NCBI GenBank assembly: GCA_051252075.1
Contig: JBPOFU010000020.1
Coordinates: 1 to 43,132 of the forward strand
DNA: 43,132 nucleotides
DNA from: Oceanococcus sp051252075
GTDB lineage: Bacteria > Pseudomonadota > Gammaproteobacteria > Nevskiales > Oceanococcaceae
Reading direction: 5' to 3'
Shown: piece by piece, positions 22,519-30,856 of the stretch
How positions within the stretch are numbered: the stretch's first letter is position 1
How the letters are laid out: each line of letters opens with the position of its first letter
The notes under the pieces: model-generated
Told to the model about the DNA's origin: nothing
The model's database searches: none
Seen by the model: only the letters and a program-made list of their open reading frames with translations
Position numbers and translations under genes: made by a program

Positions 22519-23727
22519 TTAGGCCTCGGGCACATCGGGGACATCCGGCACGTCGGGCAATACCTGAACCTTAGGCTTACGCTGATTACGTGTTTTCATA
22601 GGGATCATGCCACGCATGGATTCCATCTTGCCGAAACACAGCAAGCGATCTTCCGCCATCATGTCGCGTTCGTGACGGGGATTGGGGATTACCTTATTGC
22701 CTCGGTACAAGGTCAGCACATTGATATCTTTTTCCGACGGGAACGCGTTTTTAATCGTTTGCCCAATCAACTCTGATCCCTCAGGGACATAGATTTCACT
22801 GACCCCGTAACCTCGGCTGACCGTTAGCCGCTGACGTACATCGATTTCGGGGAAGTCCACTTGCGCCGCGATGAATTCAACGATGGCACCTGCGATATCC
22901 AACTGTGTGCAGCTCTCGATTCCTTCCAGACCGGGCGAAGAATTCACTTCCATGATCTGGGGGCCATCTTTGCCCTCCAACATATCAACACCAGCGACCT
23001 GCAATCCCATAATTTGAGCCGCACGCACAGCGGTCTCGCGATAGGTGTCGTCCAACTCGACCGCTTCGGCTATACCGCCACGATGCACGTTGCTGCGGAA
23101 TTCTTGACCTTGCGCTACGCGGCGCATGGCAGCTACAACGCGATCACCGACCACGATGGCACGTATATCCTTGCCTTTACTTTCCGCTACGAACTTCTGC
23201 ACCAGTACGTTTTGTTTCTGACTTTGCAGCAATTCAATTATGGCCTCAGCCGATTGCACCGTATCGGCTAGCAATACACCGATACCTTGCGTGCCTTCAA
23301 TCAACTTAATCACCACAGGCGCACCACCTACCCGCTCAATAGCGGGTAGCACATCGGCCTTGTCACGCACGAAGTTGGTCTTTGGTATACCGATTTGGTG
23401 GCGACTGAGTAGCTGCAAGCTGCGTAGCTTGTCGCGTGAATTGGTGATGCCGTGGGCCGTATTTGCACAATACACACCCATTTCCTGAAATTGGCGCACG
23501 ACAGCGGTGCCGTAATAGGTAACCGATGCACCAATGCGCGGGAGTACCGCGTCATATTCACTCAGCTGCTTCTGGCGGAAATACAAATCCGGAGAGCCGC
23601 GCTCAAGGTCAATCGCAAATTTCAAGGTATTCAGAACCTTGACCTTGTAACCACGCTGCTCACACGCTTCCCGCAAACGCCGCGTGCTGTAAGAGTTCGG
23701 TCCGCAGGAAAGGATAGCCAGCTTCAT
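22519..23727 (-). CDS. rimK: RimK-type ATP-grasp ligase fused to a TrkA-C domain
   Basis: 402 residues. Residues 1-290 are a full RimK: MKLAILSCGPNSYSTRRL, the ATP-grasp strand VVIKLIEGTQGIGV (138-151), KFVAES...DIRA and the Mg-binding IMEVNSSPGLEGIE (258-271). E. coli RimK, which adds glutamates to ribosomal protein S6, ends here. This protein continues with about 75 residues (301-375) matching a TrkA-C/RCK-C ligand-binding domain (YVPEGSELIGQTI, NVLTLYRGNKVIP, RLLCFG), then a basic stretch and an exact PDV tripeptide repeat encoded by 9-base near-repeats at about 22522-22554. The fusion suggests allosteric control of the ligase by a small ligand. The M14 gene follows. Confidence 0.85.
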   Translation of the reverse strand: MKLAILSCGPNSYSTRRLREACEQRGYKVKVLNTLKFAIDLERGSPDLYFRQKQLSEYDAVLPRIGASVTYYGTAVVRQFQEMGVYCANTAHGITNSRDKLRSLQLLSRHQIGIPKTNFVRDKADVLPAIERVGGAPVVIKLIEGTQGIGVLLADTVQSAEAIIELLQSQKQNVLVQKFVAESKGKDIRAIVVGDRVVAAMRRVAQGQEFRSNVHRGGIAEAVELDDTYRETAVRAAQIMGLQVAGVDMLEGKDGPQIMEVNSSPGLEGIESCTQLDIAGAIVEFIAAQVDFPEIDVRQRLTVSRGYGVSEIYVPEGSELIGQTIKNAFPSEKDINVLTLYRGNKVIPNPRHERDMMAEDRLLCFGKMESMRGMIPMKTRNQRKPKVQVLPDVPDVPDVPEA

Positions 23728-23930
23728 AAGTGCACCAAATAAGGATGAATTCGAAGCTTACATCCAAACACGCGAAATATTTGCAGTGTGTCTAACAATA
23801 TTCAGCGTGGTGTGCATTTTTATCACTGAAAGAGGTTTCAGACTCCGTTCTGACCCAGAACAATCCGCTTGTATCGCAAGATCGCTGGTATGCCATGCTC
23901 TAGCCTCCACCCCAGCATAGCCAAGCTCAT

Positions 23931-24383
23931 ATGAACATTACTCGACAATCCCTAAATCGGTTCTACATCCTAATTGGAGTGCTGGCCTGGATATTTACTT
24001 CGCTGCACTTACCAGGCTATCTCAGTTCTGGATTTGTAGGCGGCACGCTATTGTTCTGGCAAGACGCGTTGATCAATGCCAACGCGGCCGGCAAGTTTCT
24101 CAGTGTGGATATTCTGTTCTTGGCGCTTGCTGTGGTCACGTGGATGCTGATGGAAGCACGTGAGAAGCACATCCCTTGGATTAGCGCCTACATTTTGCTG
24201 GGAGTGCTGATTGGCATCAGTCTGGCCGTACCCCTGTTTTTGGCGGCACGTGAACGCAGCATTTTGCGGCAGCAGCCGGACAACGATCAGGTCAGTTTGG
24301 CAACCAGTGATCTCGCCTGGATTTTCGGCCTGCTCATCGCCACGTCAGCAGCAACGGCGATGACGTTCTATTCGGTTAACTAA
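23931..24383 (+). CDS. DUF2834-like membrane protein
   Basis: 150 residues with four hydrophobic segments. The pattern matches DUF2834: a first helix starting RFYILIGVLAWIF, a loop FWQDALINANAAGKFLSVD with the conserved Asp, a helix LFLALAVVTWMLMEAREK and the exit sequence SLAVPLFLAARER. Function of the family is unknown. It stands alone between the divergent rimK operon and the convergent AraC-type gene. The first ATG at 23931 lacks a clear ribosome-binding site. Confidence 0.65.
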   Translation: MNITRQSLNRFYILIGVLAWIFTSLHLPGYLSSGFVGGTLLFWQDALINANAAGKFLSVDILFLALAVVTWMLMEAREKHIPWISAYILLGVLIGISLAVPLFLAARERSILRQQPDNDQVSLATSDLAWIFGLLIATSAATAMTFYSVN

Positions 24384-24399
24384 GTTCGGCGCTACGCCC

Positions 24400-25425
24400 T
24401 CATGACTCGGAGAGCCCACGCCCAAATTGGCTCGGCGTCATGCCCGTCCATTTTTTGAAAGCGCGAGTGAAACTGGCGGGTTCTTCGTAGCCCAATTGCT
24501 GCCCTACGCTTTGGATACTGGCCGGGTTTTGCCGCAGCATGCGCTTGGCCTGCTCCTGACGTATTTCATCCAAAAGCTTTTGGAAGCTGAGCCCCTGCTG
24601 ATGCAATTTGCGTTTAAAGCTGCGTTCAGACATGCACAAGCTCGCAGCCAGTTCCGCCACTTGCGGCGGTGCGTCCAAACGGTCCAATAACAAACTACGC
24701 ACGGTAGGAATTAGAAACTCGCCTTGGCCGGTGCGTTCAAGTTCTTGCTCACACAGGGCAATGGCTTGCCGCGCCGAACTGGGGTCAGCCAGCCGCAAGG
24801 GCCGATCCAAGAAACTGCTTTCAAGCCGCAGTTGCACTTCGGGCATACCGAAACGTAGCTGCGGCAGTTCCTCACGATAGGCGTCGAAATAGTCAGGCTC
24901 GGGATAATCCAACCACAATTCGAACGGCAGTTGCTTGTCGTCGCTGAGAAACTGCAGCGAGCGCGCCATACCGATCAACATACCTTCGACAAAGAAATGC
25001 CGCACACGGCCAAAATTGTGCAGCTCCTGCAGACGAATGACACCCACGCCCACCTCGCTGCTGTAGTACACCCCAATATGGCGCTGACGAATACGCATGA
25101 AATGCAGACTCAAGCGCAGGGCCTCACGCAAGCTGCTGCAGCTGATCAAGGCATAACCGAGATAGCCGTGTGCCGTCGGCCGCATACGCAGGCCGACTTC
25201 TATGCCCAGGCCTTGGTCGTCCACCAACTTTGCTGCTGCCAGCGTGATTAAGGTGTACTGCCAAGGTGTGATGCGTTCTTGCTGGGCCGGATTGAAATCG
25301 CTGGCCAATCCGGCTTCGTTCAGCACGACCACGTTCGATACGCCGCGGCTATGGGCAATCTCTAGCACCAACTCGGCGTAAGCCAAAGGCAAGGTCGGTA
25401 GATTGAGTCCGTAGGGGTCGCTCAT
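24400..25425 (-). CDS. AraC-family transcriptional regulator (OruR/arabinose-binding-domain type)
   Basis: 341 residues from ATG 25425; the frame extends upstream through the promoter region and is not used. The N-terminal 200 residues match the Arabinose_bd-type ligand domain of this subgroup (GLGIEVGLRMRPTAHGYLGY). The last 100 residues hold two helix-turn-helix motifs: AELAASLCMSERSFKRKL and SVGQQLGYEEPASFTRAFKKWTG, the AraC signature. It is divergent from the SDR-monooxygenase operon that starts at 25547. In such arrangements the regulator usually activates the neighbouring operon in response to its substrate; that is inference. Candidate direct-repeat sites lie at 25435-25461. Confidence 0.88.
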   Translation of the reverse strand: MSDPYGLNLPTLPLAYAELVLEIAHSRGVSNVVVLNEAGLASDFNPAQQERITPWQYTLITLAAAKLVDDQGLGIEVGLRMRPTAHGYLGYALISCSSLREALRLSLHFMRIRQRHIGVYYSSEVGVGVIRLQELHNFGRVRHFFVEGMLIGMARSLQFLSDDKQLPFELWLDYPEPDYFDAYREELPQLRFGMPEVQLRLESSFLDRPLRLADPSSARQAIALCEQELERTGQGEFLIPTVRSLLLDRLDAPPQVAELAASLCMSERSFKRKLHQQGLSFQKLLDEIRQEQAKRMLRQNPASIQSVGQQLGYEEPASFTRAFKKWTGMTPSQFGRGLSES

Positions 25426-25434
25426 ACTGATATA

Positions 25435-25461
25435 AATGGCCTGATCAGACAAAAGAATGGC
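25435..25461. promoter_or_regulatory. Candidate AraC-type direct-repeat operator
   Basis: AATGGC occurs at 25435-25440 and again at 25456-25461, so the copies start 21 bases apart, two helical turns, as expected for AraC-family half-sites on one DNA face. A CTGATCA heptamer is also repeated, at 25441 and 25486. Everything lies within the 121-base gap between the regulator and the SDR gene. Confidence 0.3.
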
Positions 25462-25546
25462 ACAAATCGCACTGGTTGCGTAGCACTGATCAACGCATAC
25501 TGCTCTCATTCCAACTAAAACTGTGAGCGGAACTGTGTCCAAATCT

Positions 25547-26413
25547 ATGAGTGTAAAAAGCCATGTCGTCGCGATCACCGGCGGGGCACGTGGTATCGGC
25601 CTTGCGACGGCCAAGGCGTTTCACGCGGCGGGAGCCAAGGTGAGCTTGGGCGATGTCGATTTCGAACTGGCTCAGCAGGAAGCGGCTGCACTCCACGGGC
25701 AGGCCTTTGCGTTGGATGTGCGCGACCGCGCCTCTTTCAGCAAATTCTTGCAAGACACGGAAACCGCATTAGGTCCGGTTGATATTTTGATCAACAATGC
25801 CGGGATTATGCCCAGCGGTGCCTTTATAGATGAAAGCGATGCGGCCACTCAGGCACAAATAGATATCAATTTGAACGGTGTCATCTTGGGTTGCAAGCTG
25901 GCCATACCGAGCATGTTGCAACGCGGTCAAGGTCATATCGTAAATCTCGCTTCTATGGCCGGAGTGCTGCCCTTGCCGGGCCTTGCGGTGTATTGCGCCA
26001 CCAAATTTGCGGTGCTGGGTTTGACCCAAAGCCTGCGTGAGGAATACCGCGACAGTGGCCTACGTTTTAGCAGCATACTGCCAGCCAAAGTCTCAACCGA
26101 ACTGGCTTCTGGCACACAACAGGCCGGACGAGGTGTACCCACATCTTCGGCCGATGATGTCGCCGCAGCTATCCTGGCGGCGGTGACGCAAGACCTCGCA
26201 GAAGTCACGGTGCCACGCTATCTCAGCGCTGCTCCGGCTTTACTGAATTTGGCGCCGCACGTTTTCCAACGTGGCTTTCGTCGCTTGTTTGATGATCGGC
26301 GCATACTGGAAAAACTCGATCATCAGGCCCGTGCGCCCTACGAACAACGCCTTGCCAAGCTCAGCAAAAAAGCGCCCAAAACTCGCATCAGCAAAACGGA
26401 ATCCGCAGCATGA
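25547..26413 (+). CDS. Short-chain dehydrogenase/reductase
   Basis: 288 residues from ATG 25547; GTG codons at 25523 and 25535 are alternative starts. Classical SDR motifs are present: TGGARGIG (11-18), Asp at the end of beta-2 (GDVDFE) suggesting NAD preference, NNAGIMPSG, the Ser in NLASMAG and YCATK. The extra 40 C-terminal residues are basic (QRGFRRLFDDRR...KKAPKTR), a feature of the membrane-associated SDRs often found beside Baeyer-Villiger monooxygenases. First gene of a seven-gene operon with ATGA coupling to the monooxygenase. Likely oxidises an alcohol to the ketone used by the next enzyme; substrate unknown. Confidence 0.85.
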   Translation: MSVKSHVVAITGGARGIGLATAKAFHAAGAKVSLGDVDFELAQQEAAALHGQAFALDVRDRASFSKFLQDTETALGPVDILINNAGIMPSGAFIDESDAATQAQIDINLNGVILGCKLAIPSMLQRGQGHIVNLASMAGVLPLPGLAVYCATKFAVLGLTQSLREEYRDSGLRFSSILPAKVSTELASGTQQAGRGVPTSSADDVAAAILAAVTQDLAEVTVPRYLSAAPALLNLAPHVFQRGFRRLFDDRRILEKLDHQARAPYEQRLAKLSKKAPKTRISKTESAA

Positions 26414-27915
26414 GTACATCAATCCAAACCAGCCCCGATAACTTGCTGGATGTCATTGTTATAGGCGCTGGCGTCAGTGGCCTAGGCGCGGGCATTCGCT
26501 TGCTGGGCGATGGCTTCATTAATTTTCTGATTCTGGAAAAAGCTAGCAGCTTGGGCGGCACCTGGCGCGACAACAATTACCCCGGCTGCGAATGCGACGT
26601 GCCCTCTGCGCTGTACTCCTATTCCTTTGAACAAAAGGGTGATTGGAGCCAAGCCTTCGCCGGCCACGCGGAAATCTTGAGCTACTTAGAAGACACGGCG
26701 CGTCGTTATGAATTGGAAAGCTACATACGCTATGAACAGCCCATGCAGCGAGCGCAGTGGCAAGAAGACGGCGGATATTGGCTGGTCAAAACACCGGGTG
26801 GTGAATACCACAGCCGCACCTTGGTCAGCTGTGCCGGCTATCTGCATGAGCCGATTATTCCGAACATCCCTGGGCTGAAAGATTTCCCCGGAAAAATTTT
26901 CCATTCATCACGCTGGGATCATCAACATGATTTGCAGGGCGAACGTGTAGCGGTAATCGGCACCGGCGCTTCAGCCATACAATTTGTCCCCAAGATCACC
27001 CCACTGGTGAAATCACTGGCGATATTCCAACGCACCGCGCAGTGGGTACTCCCTAAGACCAATCCGCCTATAACCGCCGGCATGCAAGCGTGGCTGAGCA
27101 AGCCCTGGTTGGGAAAAGGCTGGCGCAATGCATTGTATTTGGGCTTCGAAAGTTTTGGCATTGGTTTTCGCCGCCCCGCCTTGCTCCGCAAAGTGCAAAA
27201 GCTCGCCGAACGGCATGTGCAACGGCGCATCCGCGATCCGGAACTGCGGCGCAAGCTGACGCCCGATTACACTTTGGGCTGCAAGCGCGTATTAATGTCG
27301 AACGACTACTACCCTGCGGTACGTCAGTCTCATGTTGAGCTGCACGCCACGGGTGTTAGCCAAGTACAGGGACATACCGTCATCGGTGCCGATGGCAGTC
27401 AGGCGGAAGTGGATACCATTATTTTAGGGACTGGCTTTTTTGTCACCGAGCCCCCCATATCTGCACATTTATTCGATCAAGATGGTCGCTCTCTTGCACA
27501 GTTATGGAGCGAAAAAATGCAAGCCTATCGCGGTACAACCATAGCCGGCATGCCCAACGCCTTCATGGTCTTGGGACCGAACTTGGGCATAGGCCATAAC
27601 TCGGCTTTCATCGTGATCGAAGCGCAGTTGGATTACATCATGAGCGCCCTGCGTAAGATGCGTAAGCAGAATCTAAGCCGCATCGAAGTGCGTGCCGAAG
27701 TGCAAGAACGCTACAACGAACACATCCAAAAACATCTGCAAGGCACGGTATGGAATAGCGGCGGCTGCTCCAGTTACTACTTGGACGCCAACGGTTTTAA
27801 CAGCGTTGGTTTCCCTTGGGGCACCATGAAAATGCGGCGCATGCTGAAGAGCTTTGATGTGGAAAATTACGCCACCCAAAAGGCGCCCGCCGTCAGCATG
27901 GAAAAGGCCGCATGA
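26410..27915 (+). CDS. Flavin-containing (Baeyer-Villiger-type) monooxygenase
   Basis: 501 residues. The FAD Rossmann motif is GAGVSG (19-24), and a second, NADPH-binding, Rossmann motif is GTGASA (184-189). Between them lies FPGKIFHSSRWD (159-170), fitting the Baeyer-Villiger fingerprint FxGxxxHxxxW except that Ser replaces the usual Thr after His. GGTWRDNNYPG (49-59) is another family block. The enzyme should insert oxygen next to a ketone, giving an ester or lactone. Coupled by ATGA overlaps to the SDR before it and the patatin after it, giving an alcohol-to-ketone-to-ester-to-acid order of steps. Confidence 0.88.
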   Translation: MSTSIQTSPDNLLDVIVIGAGVSGLGAGIRLLGDGFINFLILEKASSLGGTWRDNNYPGCECDVPSALYSYSFEQKGDWSQAFAGHAEILSYLEDTARRYELESYIRYEQPMQRAQWQEDGGYWLVKTPGGEYHSRTLVSCAGYLHEPIIPNIPGLKDFPGKIFHSSRWDHQHDLQGERVAVIGTGASAIQFVPKITPLVKSLAIFQRTAQWVLPKTNPPITAGMQAWLSKPWLGKGWRNALYLGFESFGIGFRRPALLRKVQKLAERHVQRRIRDPELRRKLTPDYTLGCKRVLMSNDYYPAVRQSHVELHATGVSQVQGHTVIGADGSQAEVDTIILGTGFFVTEPPISAHLFDQDGRSLAQLWSEKMQAYRGTTIAGMPNAFMVLGPNLGIGHNSAFIVIEAQLDYIMSALRKMRKQNLSRIEVRAEVQERYNEHIQKHLQGTVWNSGGCSSYYLDANGFNSVGFPWGTMKMRRMLKSFDVENYATQKAPAVSMEKAA

Positions 27916-28925
27916 GCCAGCCGATTAAAAGGGCTTTAGTTTTAGGCTGCGGCGGCGTTGCCGGTGGTGCCTGGAGTATCGCCAGTTTGCAGGCACTGCA
28001 AAACCAACTGAGTTGGGATCCACGCACAGCAGACCTCATTGTCGGCACTTCGGTTGGTGCGGTGCTGGCCGCGATGCTGGGCGCAGGTGTAAGCGTGGAT
28101 CAATTGATCGCTTGCCAGAGTGGAGAATCGCCAAACGATTGCGTGTGGGATCACGATCATGACAGCGGCGGCGCCCTGCCACCTCGCCCTGCCTTACGCA
28201 TGACCTCGGCCAATTTGCTGATGAAAGCCCTGCGTGGCCAGCTGCCTGCCATGATTGGCCTGTGCGGCCTCGTCCCACGTGGCCGCTTCGATATGACGCC
28301 GTTTCGTGCCTTGATAGATGGACTGGTCACGCCTGGGCAATGGGCATCACGCGACGGCATTTGGATTATGGCGGTAGACACAGCCAATGGTCAGCGCGTC
28401 GCTTTCGGACGCGATGATGCCCCCGAGTGTGCTTTGAATGATGCGGTCTGCGCCTCCTACGGCGTACCTGCGTGGTGCCCGCCGGTGAGCATTGCCGGAC
28501 GCGAATATTTCGATGGTGGCGTGGCCTCACCCACATCTGCAGATTTGCTCTGCGACAGCGATGTCGACGAAGTTATTATTCTCGCCCCCATGTCGTCACA
28601 GCACCCGGATCAACCGAGCAGCGCTTTGGAAAAAGTTGAACGTCGTGTCCGCAAAATGATGACGCGACGTGTCGACAAAGAAGTAAGCAAACTGGAACAA
28701 GCCGGCAAACGTGTGATTCGTTTGGACCCAACTGCTGAAGATCTACAGGCCATCGGTTACAACATGATGGACCCCAGAAAACGGGCACAGGTTTTTGCCA
28801 CCGCTCAAGTCAGCGCGCCAATACAGCTGCAAAAGGCCCTGTCCGCTAGCCCCCTATCGGACCCGCAGCTGGGTGCATCAAAGAACAAAACCGCCTTTGA
28901 TCTACACTCGCAGAAACGCGCTTAA
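27912..28925 (+). CDS. Patatin-like phospholipase/esterase
   Basis: 337 residues of the patatin family. The oxyanion-hole glycines GCGGVAGG (12-19), nucleophile Ser47 in GTSVG and Asp201 in DGG (201-203) form the Ser-Asp dyad. There is no signal peptide, so it acts in the cytoplasm or on the inner membrane face. It overlaps the monooxygenase stop (ATGA) and stands 11 bases before the beta-propeller gene. In this operon it is the natural candidate to hydrolyse the ester or lactone formed by the monooxygenase, or an acyl chain on the substrate; both are inference. Confidence 0.85.
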   Translation: MSQPIKRALVLGCGGVAGGAWSIASLQALQNQLSWDPRTADLIVGTSVGAVLAAMLGAGVSVDQLIACQSGESPNDCVWDHDHDSGGALPPRPALRMTSANLLMKALRGQLPAMIGLCGLVPRGRFDMTPFRALIDGLVTPGQWASRDGIWIMAVDTANGQRVAFGRDDAPECALNDAVCASYGVPAWCPPVSIAGREYFDGGVASPTSADLLCDSDVDEVIILAPMSSQHPDQPSSALEKVERRVRKMMTRRVDKEVSKLEQAGKRVIRLDPTAEDLQAIGYNMMDPRKRAQVFATAQVSAPIQLQKALSASPLSDPQLGASKNKTAFDLHSQKRA

Positions 28926-28936
28926 GTGAGCACGAC

Positions 28937-30856
28937 ATGAAATTCATCAAGCGGCTAGTCGGCTGTGCCCTTATTCTTGCTTTGGCAGGCGCCTACGGCT
29001 ACAGGTGGCTACATCAAATTCCGCAAGCCAGAGAGTTCACTCCACCGGCCAAAACGGCATGGAAACCATCGGGGCCTCGGTTCACAGTGAATGCGCCTGA
29101 CTACAGCGTCACCCCTGAGCCCAACACTTTTCACACCATGCACGTGGGCAGCAACAACACCGACAATCTGTGGATAGCGACCGCGCCGATGTTCGAATTC
29201 GACTGGATTGCTGAAGCCGATTTGTATGTGCCAGAAGGCCCCACTCTGGACGATGACGGCAATCTGTATTTCAGCCCCGTGGGTCGCTGGCAGACACTCA
29301 GTTTGGTCGCTCTAGATGGTAAAACCGGTGCTAGACGCTGGGCCTTAGAACATGCCGGCGAAGACCAAGGTGCTGGCGGCGGCGCACCCTTGATTCTCAA
29401 CGACCCCGCACATAGCGGCGAACAAATTATTTATCACGCCAGCTACGAACAGGCGATGGCCCTAAGCACCGAGGGCGAAACGCTATGGCGCATGCCAACA
29501 GGGCTGATCCTGCGCCCGCGTGAAGCCGGCAAACCTTATGCCGATCATCATTGGGGCATGAATTACCTACCCCAAGCTGATGCCTTGGTTGGCGTCACCA
29601 TGGACGCCGGTGTTTATATATTGGATCGGAGCACGGGCAAGCCCTTGGCCGACCCCATTTATCTGCCCGGTCGTCCAGCGCCGAAATCCGATAGCATGCC
29701 GCGCGCTGGCGTACTCGCTGCCGGTGATGCAGTCGCCGCAGAAGCCTTTGGTGATACCGGCGATGGCACCGGACTGGTAACACGCGTTGTCAGCATTATT
29801 TTTGGCAGCGAAACGCAGATCGCCAACTTCTTTGGCATAGACCCCAACAATGGGCTGATTTATATCGCGGCCACGGCGCCGGATGAGCAAGACGGCAAAG
29901 CCGATGGCGTGTCCGATAACGGTGCCTTGTATCGTTTGGAATTTGCCGATGGCGCTCTGCAGGTCACAGGTCGCTATGACTTTGTCGGCGGCACCGGCTC
30001 CACCCCAAGCATTCGCCCTGACAGCCAACGCATCATGCTGTCCGATGACAACGGCAATGTGATCGCCTTGGATAGCGAACTGAATGAGCTGTGGCGCTAT
30101 CCACTGGGCGAGCAAATCGCCGCCTCCATTGCGGTGGCCGATGACAACGCCGAGGTGTATGCGGTGACCCGCAGCATCGTGATCAAACTGATTGATGAAG
30201 GCGACCATGCGCGCGAAGTGTGGCGTGCCAATCTGGATGCCTATCCCGGTTTTGATAATTTCAATGCCCTGACGCCGACTATTACCGCCAACGGCATCGC
30301 GGTCAGCGTCGGCGGAGGCCGCCAAATCATGGGTGCCCAATTGATGCCCAAAGCAGGCATGGGTTTGATCGACAGAGAAACTGGCGAGCTACGCTACTTT
30401 GCCGATGGTGGCGAAGAATCCATCGCAGTGACCGTAGTCGGCCCAGACGGTGGCTTTTACATCGGCAATTCTCCGATACGCCGCTCTATCGCACGCGGTT
30501 TGTTAGGAGATGTGGTGAAACCGGTCAGCGGGGGCGTGCAACGCTACAAACCCATACGCCTGGATTTGTTGGTGCGTGACGCCAGTTGCGCGGCACAGGT
30601 CCGTGCCAACAATGCTGTGCAAATTCAGGATGAATATCCGCTTGCCGCGCAAGAAGATGTACGACAAATTAGAGTGCTGCTGACGCAAGCGCTAGGCGCA
30701 GTTAAAACGGGTGCCGCGACGGAGGATCTAAGTGCACAAGAGGCCGATGAAATGACCGCGGTGCTAAATGAAACAAAGCTACAGTTGGCCGCCTCGACAC
30801 TGGCCCTGCCCTTGGCAGCACAAACACTGGCTAACATCTGCGAGCGTTTCGAATGA
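28937..30856 (+). CDS. Membrane-anchored beta-propeller protein (PQQ-like repeats)
   Basis: 639 residues. An N-terminal helix (about 5-23) after KFIKR looks like an uncleaved anchor, placing the rest in the periplasm. The body is a series of PQQ/WD-like blades (SLVALDGKTGARRWAL, MALSTEGETLWRMP, VYILDRSTGKPL, VIALDSELNELWRYPL, GLIDRETGELRYF). The catalytic residues of quinoprotein dehydrogenases cannot be confirmed, and no vicinal cysteines are seen. The last 70 residues are helical with two Cys that could form a disulfide. The gene overlaps the TonB receptor start and sits inside the sulfatase operon, so it may bind or channel the periplasmic substrate. Confidence 0.7.
   Translation: MKFIKRLVGCALILALAGAYGYRWLHQIPQAREFTPPAKTAWKPSGPRFTVNAPDYSVTPEPNTFHTMHVGSNNTDNLWIATAPMFEFDWIAEADLYVPEGPTLDDDGNLYFSPVGRWQTLSLVALDGKTGARRWALEHAGEDQGAGGGAPLILNDPAHSGEQIIYHASYEQAMALSTEGETLWRMPTGLILRPREAGKPYADHHWGMNYLPQADALVGVTMDAGVYILDRSTGKPLADPIYLPGRPAPKSDSMPRAGVLAAGDAVAAEAFGDTGDGTGLVTRVVSIIFGSETQIANFFGIDPNNGLIYIAATAPDEQDGKADGVSDNGALYRLEFADGALQVTGRYDFVGGTGSTPSIRPDSQRIMLSDDNGNVIALDSELNELWRYPLGEQIAASIAVADDNAEVYAVTRSIVIKLIDEGDHAREVWRANLDAYPGFDNFNALTPTITANGIAVSVGGGRQIMGAQLMPKAGMGLIDRETGELRYFADGGEESIAVTVVGPDGGFYIGNSPIRRSIARGLLGDVVKPVSGGVQRYKPIRLDLLVRDASCAAQVRANNAVQIQDEYPLAAQEDVRQIRVLLTQALGAVKTGAATEDLSAQEADEMTAVLNETKLQLAASTLALPLAAQTLANICERFE

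Noticed and set aside
29567..30340. Long minus-strand frame (257 residues) opposite the beta-propeller gene
   Set aside because: It is antisense to a well-supported gene with clear repeats. Its translation has no recognisable motif and no ribosome-binding site, so it is best explained by codon bias.
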